Assembly (NCBI GenBank): GCA_024276425.1
Contig: JAJRXF010000188.1
Coordinates: 69,545-133,544, forward strand
Reading direction: 5' to 3'
DNA from: Actinomycetes bacterium
GTDB taxonomy: Bacteria; Actinomycetota; Acidimicrobiia; Acidimicrobiales; SZUA-35
DNA: 64,000 bases
Position numbers and translations under genes: made by a program. The notes beneath the pieces were generated by a model that was not told where the DNA came from, did not search any database, and worked only from the letters and a program-made list of their open reading frames with translations. Positions 1-7,735 of the stretch are shown here, piece after piece; positions within the stretch are counted from its first letter, which is position 1; each line of letters starts with the position of its first letter.

Positions 1-13
1 GTCCGGGGCCAAC

Positions 14-1025
14 CTGTTGTAATTATCCCCATAGCAACGGGAGAATTGTCATGCGTAGGGCAGCCACACTTTTGATAGCCGCCACCACCTGTCTTTTGGT
101 GTTAACCAACCCTGCCGGGGCAACCTGGTCTGTCGTTGGTGTTGACCCTGAGACCGGAGAGGTTGGCGTCGCCGTTGCCTCCTGCGTCTCGGTATCAGCC
201 TTGGACCAAGGCAAACCCTCGGAACCACTCGTTCTTGTCGCACTCGTTCCCGGTGTTGGTGCCGGAGTGTCCCAAGCTGCTGTCAACCTCGAGGCACCAC
301 CTCAGATAGCTGCCCTGCTAGAGCTCGGAAAAACGGCGGATGAAGTGATCGCTGGCGTATCCGAGAAGAGTTTCGATGACCAACCCCAACTTCGCCAGCA
401 CGGTGTCGTCCGCCTAGACGGCAACGCCAGCGGTTTCACTGGAACCGAAAACGACGCGTTTGCCGGTGACATACAGGACGCCAATGTCACGGTGCAAGGA
501 AATATTCTTGTCAGTGAAACAGTTATCGAAGATGCCTTGACTGCCTTCAATTCCGCCTCGGACCTTCCGCTGGCGGATCGCTTGGTAGCAGCTCTGGTAG
601 CTGGATCTGAGGCCGGTGGTGATTCTCGATGCGTGGAAACGGCGCTCTTTGCCCACCTAGCTGTGGCCAGCCCCAGTGACGATCCCACGAACCCGACGGT
701 GTTGCTGACCTACGGCAGCATGTCAGACGGCGACAATCCGGTACTGGCTTTAAGCCAGGACTTCGCTAACGGCGCTCGCCAGAAAGTCGTGACCCCTCCC
801 GCCGGCACATCGTTCGTGAAGCCTGTTGGATTCGCTATCGGTGCGTTACTCCTCTTGATGCTCGTACTCAGATGGCGCAAGCGTCAGAGCAACCTCACCT
901 TGCCGGATCGTGGTAACTGAGTTCCGGTTTACTGGGTCCCGAGGGCTACTCGGATCTCGGCGGCTGCCTCTTCGTCTAGGGTCAAGGTCGGCATGGTCTG
1001 GATCTCCAGTTTCTCGATCTTCTCC
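14..1025. repeat. Tandem duplication, unit A
   Basis: This unit and a second unit at about 1805-2815 are diverged copies of one segment. It includes about 35 bp of leader with the same ribosome-binding region, a complete DUF1028 gene, and about 100 bp of downstream sequence that holds a minus-strand coding remnant. The start codons are 1790 bp apart. The left limit is set by the window edge. Confidence 0.85.
51..920 (+). CDS. Secreted DUF1028 (Ntn-hydrolase-like) protein, copy 1, membrane anchored
   Basis: 289 residues. The N-terminus is a signal peptide (MRR, then a hydrophobic run ending AGA). The body is a DUF1028 domain starting ATWSVVGVDPETGEVGVAVA and containing the family hallmarks QGNIL and AGGDSRC. 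A C-terminal membrane helix (about residues 260-277) is followed by a basic WRKR stop-transfer tail. DUF1028 proteins are placed in the Ntn-hydrolase superfamily, but their substrates are unknown. Cleavage after AGA would expose Thr as the new N-terminus, which suits an N-terminal nucleophile (inference). The ATG is preceded by GGGAGA. An almost identical protein lies 1.8 kb downstream. Activity outside the cytoplasmic membrane is likely. Confidence 0.85.
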   Translation: MRRAATLLIAATTCLLVLTNPAGATWSVVGVDPETGEVGVAVASCVSVSALDQGKPSEPLVLVALVPGVGAGVSQAAVNLEAPPQIAALLELGKTADEVIAGVSEKSFDDQPQLRQHGVVRLDGNASGFTGTENDAFAGDIQDANVTVQGNILVSETVIEDALTAFNSASDLPLADRLVAALVAGSEAGGDSRCVETALFAHLAVASPSDDPTNPTVLLTYGSMSDGDNPVLALSQDFANGARQKVVTPPAGTSFVKPVGFAIGALLLLMLVLRWRKRQSNLTLPDRGN

Positions 1026-1056
1026 AGGTCGTGACCCCCGAATAGGACCACAGCCG
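929..1056 (-). pseudogene. Sulfatase-like C-terminal remnant A
   Basis: The minus strand reads a tail with LEKIEKLEIQTMPTLTL then DEEAAAEIRVALGTQ and a stop at 929. The same tail recurs at 2685-2933. Its pattern (a PF-x-F-x-G-type beta strand, then an acidic helix ending in Gln) resembles the C-terminus of arylsulfatases; that assignment is my inference. No start or catalytic region is present, and upstream the frame runs into an unrelated membrane gene, so this is treated as a relic carried along in the duplication. Confidence 0.4.
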
Positions 1057-1605
1057 TTAAGCCACAAATCCCCTCGACTGATTCGACCCTGGCCCCGTGG
1101 TTGTGTCCCGTCTCCTGCCAGCCAGGGCCGCAACCAGGCTGATGACCAGCAGCAACAACCCAACCGGCAGGGCTGCGAAGACAACCAAGCCAGCCCCAAT
1201 ATTGGCCCCAATGCCGGGAGCGGTCAGAATATGGCTCGCCAGCCCCAAATACGCAGCGGCAACGAAGCCTGGTCCCCACATTCCGATGGTCCGCCATGGC
1301 CCACGATTGCTCCGAGCCAGCTTGAGCAGGCTAACCAGCCCCCACAAAGCCAATACCAGAGCCAGACCACCAATGGCGTGGGCGAGGGCACGGGGAACTT
1401 GTGGAGGTGGAATGACATAGTCCGGGTCAATTATCCAGTCGTTACTGCGGTCAAGGCGGCCCAGGACCCACCAGGTGGCCGGGGCAGATGAGGCCATGCC
1501 TGCAACGATCGGAACCCGCCTCAACAAACCCGATTCATGCTTGTTGTCTATCTGTCGGTTCTCGGTTGTGGGCCCAAAATGATCAACCGGGTTACGTGGA
1601 GCCAT
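1057..1605 (-). CDS. Small multi-pass membrane protein of unknown function
   Basis: 182 residues with three clear hydrophobic helices (about residues 92-112, 122-140 and 146-166) and a possible fourth near residues 32-48. The N-terminal 30 residues are polar and the tail is basic and short. The ATG at 1605 has GAGG eight bases upstream, supporting this start. I do not recognise a family. It sits between the two tandem DUF1028 genes on the opposite strand and has no counterpart after the second copy, so it may be an insertion between the duplicated units or part of the ancestral unit lost from the second one. Confidence 0.6.
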   Translation of the reverse strand: MAPRNPVDHFGPTTENRQIDNKHESGLLRRVPIVAGMASSAPATWWVLGRLDRSNDWIIDPDYVIPPPQVPRALAHAIGGLALVLALWGLVSLLKLARSNRGPWRTIGMWGPGFVAAAYLGLASHILTAPGIGANIGAGLVVFAALPVGLLLLVISLVAALAGRRRDTTTGPGSNQSRGFVA

Positions 1606-1727
1606 AGCCGCGCCTCACACAATCATCTGTTGCTGCCATCGGAGACTTAACCTAGCGAAGTTGCAGAAATGTCCGATCTTTGCTGACGAGGACCGCATTC
1701 TCACCGATGGCCTGCTCGATGTCAAGC

Positions 1728-1800
1728 CCAGTCGGAGTGTGAGTCTCGGTCTTTCGACCAAGACCAAGTCTAGTCTTTCGACTAAGAAACAGTCGGAGGC
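1728..1800. repeat. Short direct repeats with hairpin potential upstream of DUF1028 copy 2
   Basis: GTCTTTCGAC occurs at 1749 and again at 1773. The copies can fold as GGTC-TTTC-GACC and AGTC-TTTC-GACT, so the stem is kept while the bases differ. CAGTCGGA occurs near 1730 and near 1790. This is the only structure I see in the 235-bp gap before the second DUF1028 gene. Confidence 0.4.
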
Positions 1801-1804
1801 CGAT

Positions 1805-2815
1805 CTGCTGTAATGATCGCCCTGCAACGGGAGAAGAGACATGCGTAGAGCAACCATACTTTTGATAGTCGCAACCGCTTTTCTTTTGGGGCTCGCTGGC
1901 CCCGCCGGGGCAACCTGGTCGGTCGTTGGTGCTGATCCTGAAACCGGGGAGGTTGGCGTCGCCATTGCCTCCTGCGTCCCGGTATCGGCCGTGGTGCGGG
2001 ACAAACCCTCAGAACCACTCTTTCTTGTCGCTCTCGTGCCCGGTGTTGGTGCTGGAGTATCCCAAGCCGATGCCAACGACGAGGCACCGCCTCAGATGGC
2101 TGAACTTCTTGAACTCGGAAAGACGGCGGAGGAAGTCATCGCTGAGGTATCCGGCGACAACTTCGATGACCGACCCCAAGCCCGCCAGCATGGTGTTGCT
2201 CGTCTAGACGGCGACGCCAGCGGCTTCACCGGAACCGACAACGGCGCGTTTGCTGGCGACAAGCAGGACGCCAATGTCTCGGTGCAAGGAAACATTCTTG
2301 TCAGTGAAGCCGTTATCGAAGACGCCTTAACTGCGTTCAACTCCGCCTCGGACCTTCCGCTGGCGGATCGCCTGGTCGCTGCGCTGCTAGCTGGATCTGA
2401 GGCCGGTGGTGATTCTCGATGCGCGGAGACGGCCCTGTTTGCCCACCTGGCCGTGGCCAGCCCGGGTGACGATCCCATGAACCCGACGGTGTTGCTGACT
2501 TACGGCAGCATGTCAGACGGCGACAATCCGGTCCTAGCGCTGAGCCAGGACTTCGCCAGCGGCGCGCGCCAAAAAGTCGTAACGCCTTCCGCAGGCACCC
2601 CGTTCGTGAAGACCATTGGACTCGCTATCGGTGCCCTACTCATCTTCATACTCGTATTCAGATGGCGTAAGCGTCAGAGCAGTCTCACTTTGCAGGATGG
2701 TGGCAACTGAGGGTTCGGGGGTATTGGGTCCCGAGGGCGACCCGAATCTCTACCGCTGCTTCTTCGTCGGGACTCAAAGTTGGCATGGTCTCGATCACCG
2801 ACTTCTCAATCCTGC
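1805..2815. repeat. Tandem duplication, unit B
   Basis: Second copy of the segment described at 14-1025: conserved leader, complete DUF1028 gene and downstream minus-strand coding tail. Similarity fades soon after about 2815. Confidence 0.85.
1841..2710 (+). CDS. Secreted DUF1028 (Ntn-hydrolase-like) protein, copy 2, membrane anchored
   Basis: 289 residues, the same length as copy 1 and matching it throughout, with most substitutions conservative. It has a signal peptide ending AGA before TWSVV, the QGNIL and AGGDSRC motifs of DUF1028, and a C-terminal membrane helix followed by WRKR. Keeping full length, frame and motifs in both copies suggests that both are functional. The leader (GGGAGAAGAGACATG) provides a good ribosome-binding site. 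Differences cluster in the segment after the SCV motif, where copy 2 has PVSAVVRDK against SVSALDQGK in copy 1, so substrate preference could differ (inference). Confidence 0.85.
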   Translation: MRRATILLIVATAFLLGLAGPAGATWSVVGADPETGEVGVAIASCVPVSAVVRDKPSEPLFLVALVPGVGAGVSQADANDEAPPQMAELLELGKTAEEVIAEVSGDNFDDRPQARQHGVARLDGDASGFTGTDNGAFAGDKQDANVSVQGNILVSEAVIEDALTAFNSASDLPLADRLVAALLAGSEAGGDSRCAETALFAHLAVASPGDDPMNPTVLLTYGSMSDGDNPVLALSQDFASGARQKVVTPSAGTPFVKTIGLAIGALLIFILVFRWRKRQSSLTLQDGGN

Positions 2816-2933
2816 CCTCAAATGCAAACGGGGCCACATAGGCATCAGACACTCCGGTTGTCGAGCAGTCGGCCAACTTGGGCGTCAGTGTGTTCAAGGA
2901 AACCGGCGAACGCCTCTTGGAGACGGCAGGCAA
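2685..2933 (-). pseudogene. Sulfatase-like C-terminal remnant B
   Basis: 82-codon minus-strand frame containing GVSDAYVAPFAFEGRIEKSV, then a tail nearly identical to remnant A. The order VSxxY-xxPFxFxGxIxKV is what one expects near the end of an arylsulfatase (inference from memory of the family). The stop seen in remnant A is lost here, so the frame runs on with a nonsense tail into the DUF1028 gene. The 348-bp gap between 2710 and 3058 otherwise shows no gene. Confidence 0.45.
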
Positions 2934-3057
2934 AACGTTGCTCGGACTGGCTCAGTTAGTCCCATGGCTTGACCCCCGGGTTACGGAGGCCAGCTCGGTG
3001 CCGGGCGGGATGACGCCTATCTCCAGTTGGCGCTTCACGCCATCGTCCTCGATACTG

Positions 3058-4275
3058 CTAGCGATTGAGGTTTACCGGGATGTTTCTTGGGCCGCGGACC
3101 TGGCCGTTGGCCCATTTCGTTTTCTTGGTGGTGTCCAAGGAGTAGTTAGGGAAAGCCCTCAGCCACTCCTGGGTACCGATGCTCATCTCCATGCGCGCCA
3201 GGTTAGAACCGGCGCAGCGGTGAACCCCGAGACCGAAGGCGACGTGACGGTTCTTGGCCCGGTCCAACTGAAATTCGTGAGCATTCTCAAAGACGGCGGG
3301 GTCGTGGTTGGCCGCCGGAAAGGTCAGCAGCATCTGGTCATCGGCCTTAACCGGGCACCCAGAGATCTCAACATCGTTCAGGACCCGACGGGCCATCGTC
3401 ACCGGAGAGTAATAACGAAGCACCTCTTCAATAGCAGTGCCCCACAGCGGATCATCGTTGTCGACAGCCACGAGACGCTGCACCTCGTCGTTGTGCTGGG
3501 CGAAGTGCCACAGCCCAGAACCAAGAGCCGACCAGGTGGTGTCGATACCGGCCACAATCATGAGTCGGATATAGCCAACCTTGAGTTGCCAGTCCACATC
3601 GACGCCGTCGAACTTCGCGACCGCTACCTCGGTGAGCAGGTCGTCCTTGGGGTTCTCTATACGATCGTTCAGGAGTACCTCGATGTACTCGGTCATCTCC
3701 GAGGACACCGCCGCCCTCACCTCATTGTCCTTGGGAGCAAGCTGCAGACTTCGATAAATCCAATCACGGAACTGGTCGGCATCTTCCTCGGGCATACCCG
3801 TAATCTTGCAGATCCCGTGAACGGGGATGTGCTGGGAGTACTGCTCGGCTGCGTCAGCAGTATCTTCCCCGTCTAACTTGGCAATGAGGCTACGGCAGAA
3901 CTCCCTCATCTCGTCTTCCATGGCCGCCATGTTGCGCGGGTTGAACGCCGGCAACAGAAGCCGTCGATGATCCGCATGCTCGGGTGGGTCAGAAGTGATG
4001 GGCGGGGCCGGAGACCTCGGTCCGTCTGGCCTCGTAACACTAATCCAGGCCGAGGAGAAGTTCTCAGTGTCTTTGGCGACGGCCGAGACACCTTCCATCG
4101 TCACCGGCATGTAGGCCCGACCGTAACGATCGGTCGTGGCCACCGGACACTGTTGTCGAACATCGTTCCATATGTTTATGGCGTTCTCTCCCCACTGGTC
4201 ATCGAGCCAGTCCCAGTCGTTGATCCAGTCAGTTACTGGAGGATGATCGTCGTGTTGGCTCATTGTGGATGACAT
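3058..4275 (-). CDS. Cytochrome P450
   Basis: 405 residues, typical for soluble bacterial P450s. Visible motifs are the C-helix region DPPEHADHRRLL (about residues 96-107), the I-helix oxygen-activation motif AGIDTTW (242-248), ExxR as EVLR (284-287), and the haem loop FGLGVHRCAG with ligand Cys354. There is no signal peptide or membrane anchor, so the enzyme is cytosolic and needs a ferredoxin and reductase partner. None is adjacent; the ferredoxin reductase-like gene at 63067 is far away. The substrate cannot be read from the sequence; actinobacterial relatives often oxidise lipids or sterols. Starts at 4275 or at an in-frame ATG at 4263 are both possible. Confidence 0.93.
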   Translation of the reverse strand: MSSTMSQHDDHPPVTDWINDWDWLDDQWGENAINIWNDVRQQCPVATTDRYGRAYMPVTMEGVSAVAKDTENFSSAWISVTRPDGPRSPAPPITSDPPEHADHRRLLLPAFNPRNMAAMEDEMREFCRSLIAKLDGEDTADAAEQYSQHIPVHGICKITGMPEEDADQFRDWIYRSLQLAPKDNEVRAAVSSEMTEYIEVLLNDRIENPKDDLLTEVAVAKFDGVDVDWQLKVGYIRLMIVAGIDTTWSALGSGLWHFAQHNDEVQRLVAVDNDDPLWGTAIEEVLRYYSPVTMARRVLNDVEISGCPVKADDQMLLTFPAANHDPAVFENAHEFQLDRAKNRHVAFGLGVHRCAGSNLARMEMSIGTQEWLRAFPNYSLDTTKKTKWANGQVRGPRNIPVNLNR

Positions 4276-4506
4276 GGTCTGCTTTCTGGTCGAGGCGGTC
4301 GAGAGGATTTTCGGCTATATGAGTTCACCCTTACCCCAATTGAATGGTGGGTCGTGGAAATCCTTGCAGGAAATCGTCGCCCGGTCGTGGTCACCTGGTT
4401 GCCGGATGGTATTACTTAATCACGTTTTCGACGGCGGGACCCAAAGGGGACCATCGTTGTCTATGGCCACCGACACCGAATGCACCAAGGGCTGGAAGGA
4501 AACACC

Positions 4507-4730
4507 ATGGCTCAAAAACTCAAACTTGATGCCGATCCCGGTCGCGATGACGCCGTCGCATTCATGCTCGCCGCACTCTCCCCCAAGATCGAACTACTCG
4601 GTGTGTCTTGCGTCAACGGCAACCGCCCCGTATGGGAATGCACAGAAAATGCCCTGCGGGTTTGACCTGATCGGTATAGATGTCCCCGTCTACGAGGGAG
4701 CGGCTTTGCCACTGCTTACCCACCTTGATA
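4507..4730 (+). pseudogene. Nucleoside hydrolase (IUNH type), frameshifted and truncated
   Basis: Starts at an ATG with AAGGAA upstream and reads MAQKLKLDADPGRDDAVAFM, matching the N-terminal DxDxGxDDA calcium-binding signature of inosine-uridine preferring nucleoside hydrolases. The frame stops after ENALRV at about 4664. In the next frame the protein resumes with DLIGIDVPVYEGAALPLL, the expected continuation of the family, so one base has been lost near 4660. Only about 75 of the usual 310 or so residues remain. An intact ribosome-binding site suggests recent decay. Confidence 0.75.
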
Positions 4731-4731
4731 G

Positions 4732-4947
4732 AAGGCGCCCAATTGCCATCCCCGCGTGGCCCCCTGTCCTGTTGAAGGCAGTCTCCCCTTCACCTATGAC
4801 TGGCGCTCCAAGAAAGAACCACTGCTGTGGATCGCTGATGCCATCAACGGATCAATACACGCTCACCTCACCGGTGGTGACCAGACATGGTTCGCGCAAC
4901 TCCAAGCCGGGGACGTACTCGGTCGGGGCCCGGTGTACACGACCTAA
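4732..4947 (+). pseudogene. Orphan C-terminal coding remnant (possibly DUF3800-like)
   Basis: An open frame from 4732 to the TAA at 4945 reads VEGSLPFTYDWRSKKEPLLW, then IADAINGSIHAHLTGG. It has no convincing start. The combination EPLLWIADAI followed by a short Gly-rich stretch recalls the C-terminus of actinobacterial DUF3800-like hypothetical proteins often found near mobile DNA; this is a weak inference. It directly abuts the truncated nucleoside hydrolase, so a deletion probably joined two unrelated gene pieces. Confidence 0.35.
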
Positions 4948-4978
4948 AGATGCGGAAGCCCCGGCTCCTGTCCTAGCC

Positions 4979-4996
4979 GAACACCTTTCGGTGTTC
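4979..4996. terminator. Small stem-loop after the decayed genes
   Basis: GAACACC-TTTC-GGTGTTC, a perfect 7-bp stem with a 4-base loop, 30 bp after the stop of the preceding remnant. There is no U-tract, so termination is uncertain. Confidence 0.3.
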
Positions 4997-5334
4997 CTCG
5001 GACTGGCACTCCGGGACTTGCGTCTTTGCCACAGAACAGGTACAGCGCCATTTGTTGGTTCGGTCAGGGAGTGTTAACGGTTGTTTCGAGGTGATTATTG
5101 TGGCTGTCACGAGGGACGCCTCATGGGACAGCTTTCACAATAACGACCACCGAGTAGCCACGATGTTTGGAGCGCTAGCGAGAAACTCGGTTAGTGAGGA
5201 GCCCGCTAGGGCGACGAACGGCTGGCCCTTATAGGACAGCTTTCATGCCGCCCGAAGACCTGAGGCCTTGGATGTTTTGGCGCCCCAGCGCCGAAACTCC
5301 GGTTTGAGCTGTCCCGAAGGGATTACTCAATGCG
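4997..5334. other. Gene-poor spacer with a 12-bp direct repeat
   Basis: No supported gene. GGACAGCTTTCA occurs at 5126-5137 and 5234-5245. Together with the decayed genes to the left and the tRNA to the right, this could be scar tissue from past insertion events, but no element ends or transposase pieces can be recognised. Confidence 0.35.
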
Positions 5335-5408
5335 TGGAGGTGAGGGGATTCGAACCCCTGGCCTCCTCGATGCGACCGAGGCGCTCTAGCCAACTGAGCT
5401 ACACCCCC
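5335..5408 (-). tRNA. tRNA-Ala (anticodon CGC)
   Basis: 74 nt on the minus strand. The acceptor stem is GGGGGTG / CACCTCC with the G3-U70 wobble pair that identifies alanine tRNAs. The anticodon arm is CCTCG-GTCGCAT-CGAGG, giving anticodon CGC (codon GCG). The T arm is AGGGG-TTCGAAT-CCCCT and the discriminator base is A. The CCA end is not encoded. Confidence 0.95.
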
Positions 5409-5438
5409 AAAAGGGAACCGACGACTGACTGTACCGGG

Positions 5439-5903
5439 TCAGTGTCCGTTCGCAGCCTTAGCAAATGCTGGGGTCTCATTTCGCTCAAGCTTGAGCACGG
5501 TGACCTTCGACCCACGTTCTTGTTGAGCGGCTCCTGCTTTGGCCGCCAAGGCAACATAGCCAACAAAAAGAGCATCGATAACCAGGTTCTGGTAGACGAA
5601 CGGATGCCCCCAGATCACAGCCAAAACCAAGGAAACAACCGCAGCAATTCCTAGGGCGAGAAAGATCTGAAGCCGCCGCTTCCGTGCACTGCGACTTGGG
5701 CCTCGACTCAACCCAGGCTGAAGGCCAACCGGCCGACTGGATCGGCCGGGAGCCGAACCGAGTACGGACATTTCCCGGTTGAAGTGGCCAATCGGGTCTC
5801 GACGGGACCGATCGAAGAGGTTCTGTAGTATCGGTCGGCCGAGAACCCAGATCCACACGGTGGCGAGACCAACAACGATGATCGCTTGAACAGGCAGCAA
5901 CAT
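5439..5903 (-). CDS. SepX/GlpR-like actinobacterial membrane protein
   Basis: 154 residues. It has an N-terminal membrane helix (residues 5-23), a conserved-looking segment DPIGHFNREMSVLG, a basic linker, and two further hydrophobic stretches (about residues 82-100 and 103-123). The layout (helix, DxxxxFxRxxxVL, basic linker, helix pair) matches the SepX/GlpR family, a divisome-associated protein in Streptomyces; the assignment is from pattern and synteny, not a search. The equivalent mycobacterial gene (Rv0996) lies in the same galU-moeA neighbourhood. It is the last gene of the minus-strand group, 205 bp after moaC. The ATG has GGAAAGAAG upstream. Confidence 0.6.
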   Translation of the reverse strand: MLLPVQAIIVVGLATVWIWVLGRPILQNLFDRSRRDPIGHFNREMSVLGSAPGRSSRPVGLQPGLSRGPSRSARKRRLQIFLALGIAAVVSLVLAVIWGHPFVYQNLVIDALFVGYVALAAKAGAAQQERGSKVTVLKLERNETPAFAKAANGH

Positions 5904-5921
5904 GTCTTACGAGCTTCTTTC

Positions 5922-5990
5922 CGTGCCAGAACAATTCGTGCCAGAACAATTGATGTCACAGCAACAAGTCGATTTCATGTCACAACAACC
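5922..5990. repeat. Tandem direct repeats upstream of the SepX-like gene
   Basis: The 15-mer CGTGCCAGAACAATT is perfectly duplicated head to tail (5922-5936 and 5937-5951). It is followed by ATGTCACAGCAACAA at 5953 and ATGTCACAACAACC at 5977, a second repeat with a 24-bp period. The array lies 19-87 bp upstream of the start at 5903, where promoter or operator elements are expected. Confidence 0.6.
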
Positions 5991-6108
5991 TTTCGGCGAG
6001 CGGGCGCTGTCATAACATGACAAAACTACTACGATCCGCGCTGAGCGGCAACCAAGACCGAGAATCTACACCTCTGCTCCCGCTGAGTGCAGCAGCGGGC
6101 AAGTCTGG

Positions 6109-6621
6109 TCAAAGCCCTGACCTTCGGTAGGTGCCCGACCGCCCACCAGTTTTTTCCCACAGTGCGATCTCACCAATTGTCATGGACTTGTCGGCCGCCT
6201 TGCACATGTCATAGATGGTCAAAGCCGCGACCGAAACGGCCGTCAATGCCTCCATCTCGATGCCGGTCCGCTCCACGATGTCAACCTGAGATTCGATCTC
6301 GATGAAATCGGCCTGCACATCAAAGTCAGCCGTCACCGCACCAATCATTACTGGGTGGCAGAGTGGGATGAGTTCACTGGTCCGCTTGGCCGCCTGGATA
6401 CCAGCGATCCGCGCCACGGCCAGAACATCACCCTTTGGCAGACCACCGTGGGTGATTAGGGCGATCGTCTCCGGAGCGAGCATGATTCGGCCCCGTGCCA
6501 CTGCCCGGCGAGTGCTGACATCCTTCTTTGTGACATCGACCATTCGGGCACTACCTGCAGCGTCAAGATGACTGAGTTCGCCGAATGTGGGCCCGGCCTG
6601 ATCCTGGTTTGAACTACTCAC
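6109..6621 (-). CDS. moaC: Cyclic pyranopterin monophosphate synthase MoaC
   Basis: 170 residues, the family's usual length. It converts the MoaA product 3',8-cyclo-7,8-dihydro-GTP to cyclic pyranopterin monophosphate, the second step of molybdenum cofactor synthesis. Signatures present include [45 protein letters not shown] and MCKAADKSM, which hold the active-site Lys, His, Glu and Asp residues. It lies downstream of moaA on the same strand with a 44-bp gap, so co-transcription is likely. The product would serve NarG in this window. Confidence 0.95.
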   Translation of the reverse strand: MSSSNQDQAGPTFGELSHLDAAGSARMVDVTKKDVSTRRAVARGRIMLAPETIALITHGGLPKGDVLAVARIAGIQAAKRTSELIPLCHPVMIGAVTADFDVQADFIEIESQVDIVERTGIEMEALTAVSVAALTIYDMCKAADKSMTIGEIALWEKTGGRSGTYRRSGL

Positions 6622-6665
6622 GAGTTCACTCTAGATGGCCCGGAGCAGGTCAGGAGCCTTAGGTG

Positions 6666-7712
6666 TCAACCACCGAGCTGAGACATCGACTTGGAAGGAC
6701 GGATGAAGTTGACCTGCCCAATCGCATGTCCGGCCCATTTCCGCTCTACCTCACCGGCCACAGCCGCCAATACGTCATCGTCGGACCCGTCGCCTCGGAG
6801 AATCTCCCGCAAATCGACGTGATCCAGCCCAAAGAGACAGTTTCGCATCTGTCCTTCGGCCGAAAGCCTCATCCGGTCACAGGACTGGCAGAACGGCTCG
6901 GTCACGCTGGCGATGATTCCGAATTCGGAGCCGGGAGCGCCGGGCTCAAGGTCGGTAAAGCGAAAACGCTCGGCTGGGGAGGAACCACGCTCCAGAGACT
7001 CGAATTCGAACTCCGACATTGCTTGTTCCAATACTTCCGTGCGGGAAACGACTCGTTCGGCGGTCCACTCCCCCTGGGCATCGAGCGGCATGAACTCAAT
7101 AAATCGAATGGTGACACCCTTGTCTCTGCCCAGCCGAAGAAAGTCAACGACCTCGTCGTGATTGATGCCACGCATCAAGACGGCATTAACCTTGACCGGA
7201 GCAAATCCGGCGGCAACAGCGGCATCGATTCCGGACAGCACCTGTGGAAGTTCGTCGCGTCGAGTGAGTTCCAAGAAGCAATCGCGGTCGAGAGTATCGA
7301 GGCTCACGTTCAGCCGCCGTAGTCCGGCAGCAAACAGATCATCGGCGACAAGAGGCAGGGTGGCACCATTGGTCGTCATCGCCAGATCAATCGGCTCACC
7401 GGTGCCTGGGATGCGGAGACGAGCCAACTTCTCTACCAACAACGGAAGGCGGGCCCGGATCGTCGGCTCTCCGCCAGTGAGGCGGACCGAGCGGACTCCG
7501 GCTCTTGCTACGAGAACCCCCGCAATGCGCTCGATCTCCTCAAAGCTCAACAACTCGCTTCGGTGAACCCATTGCATTCCTTCCTCAGGCATGCAGTAGG
7601 CGCATCGAAAATTGCATCGATCAGTTACTGAAATGCGAAGATCGGAATGCACCCGACCAAATGAGTCCATCAACTCGGTCTGAGGTACGAAAGAAGGAGC
7701 GGTCACGGCCAT
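6666..7712 (-). CDS. moaA: GTP 3',8-cyclase MoaA (radical SAM)
   Basis: About 348 residues. It is a radical SAM enzyme that starts molybdenum cofactor synthesis by rearranging GTP. The N-terminal cluster motif CNFRCAYC and the following RLTGGEPT bind S-adenosylmethionine. A second iron-sulfur site is provided by CQSCDRMR plus a Cys 15 residues further on (MRNCLF). The C-terminus ends in the functionally important Gly-Gly (SQLGG). The ATG at 7712, preceded by AAAGGA, is preferred; the frame can also start at a TTG (7739) overlapping the moeA stop. Downstream of moeA and upstream of moaC. Confidence 0.95.
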   Translation of the reverse strand: MAVTAPSFVPQTELMDSFGRVHSDLRISVTDRCNFRCAYCMPEEGMQWVHRSELLSFEEIERIAGVLVARAGVRSVRLTGGEPTIRARLPLLVEKLARLRIPGTGEPIDLAMTTNGATLPLVADDLFAAGLRRLNVSLDTLDRDCFLELTRRDELPQVLSGIDAAVAAGFAPVKVNAVLMRGINHDEVVDFLRLGRDKGVTIRFIEFMPLDAQGEWTAERVVSRTEVLEQAMSEFEFESLERGSSPAERFRFTDLEPGAPGSEFGIIASVTEPFCQSCDRMRLSAEGQMRNCLFGLDHVDLREILRGDGSDDDVLAAVAGEVERKWAGHAIGQVNFIRPSKSMSQLGG

Positions 7713-7735
7713 AACGTTAGCGGTCCTTTGACCTA

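Noticed and set aside
910-1491. 193-codon plus-strand frame starting in the DUF1028 end
   Set aside because: Gln/Pro/Arg-rich antisense of the membrane protein gene at 1057-1605; no start signal.
2878-3876. 332-codon plus-strand open frame across the P450 region
   Set aside because: It is antisense to the P450 gene, whose motifs are all intact; the frame has no family-like sequence.
4265-5077. 270-codon frame over the decay zone
   Set aside because: Only the short piece DLIGIDVPVYEGAALPLL inside it is meaningful, as the continuation of the frameshifted nucleoside hydrolase; the rest is noise.
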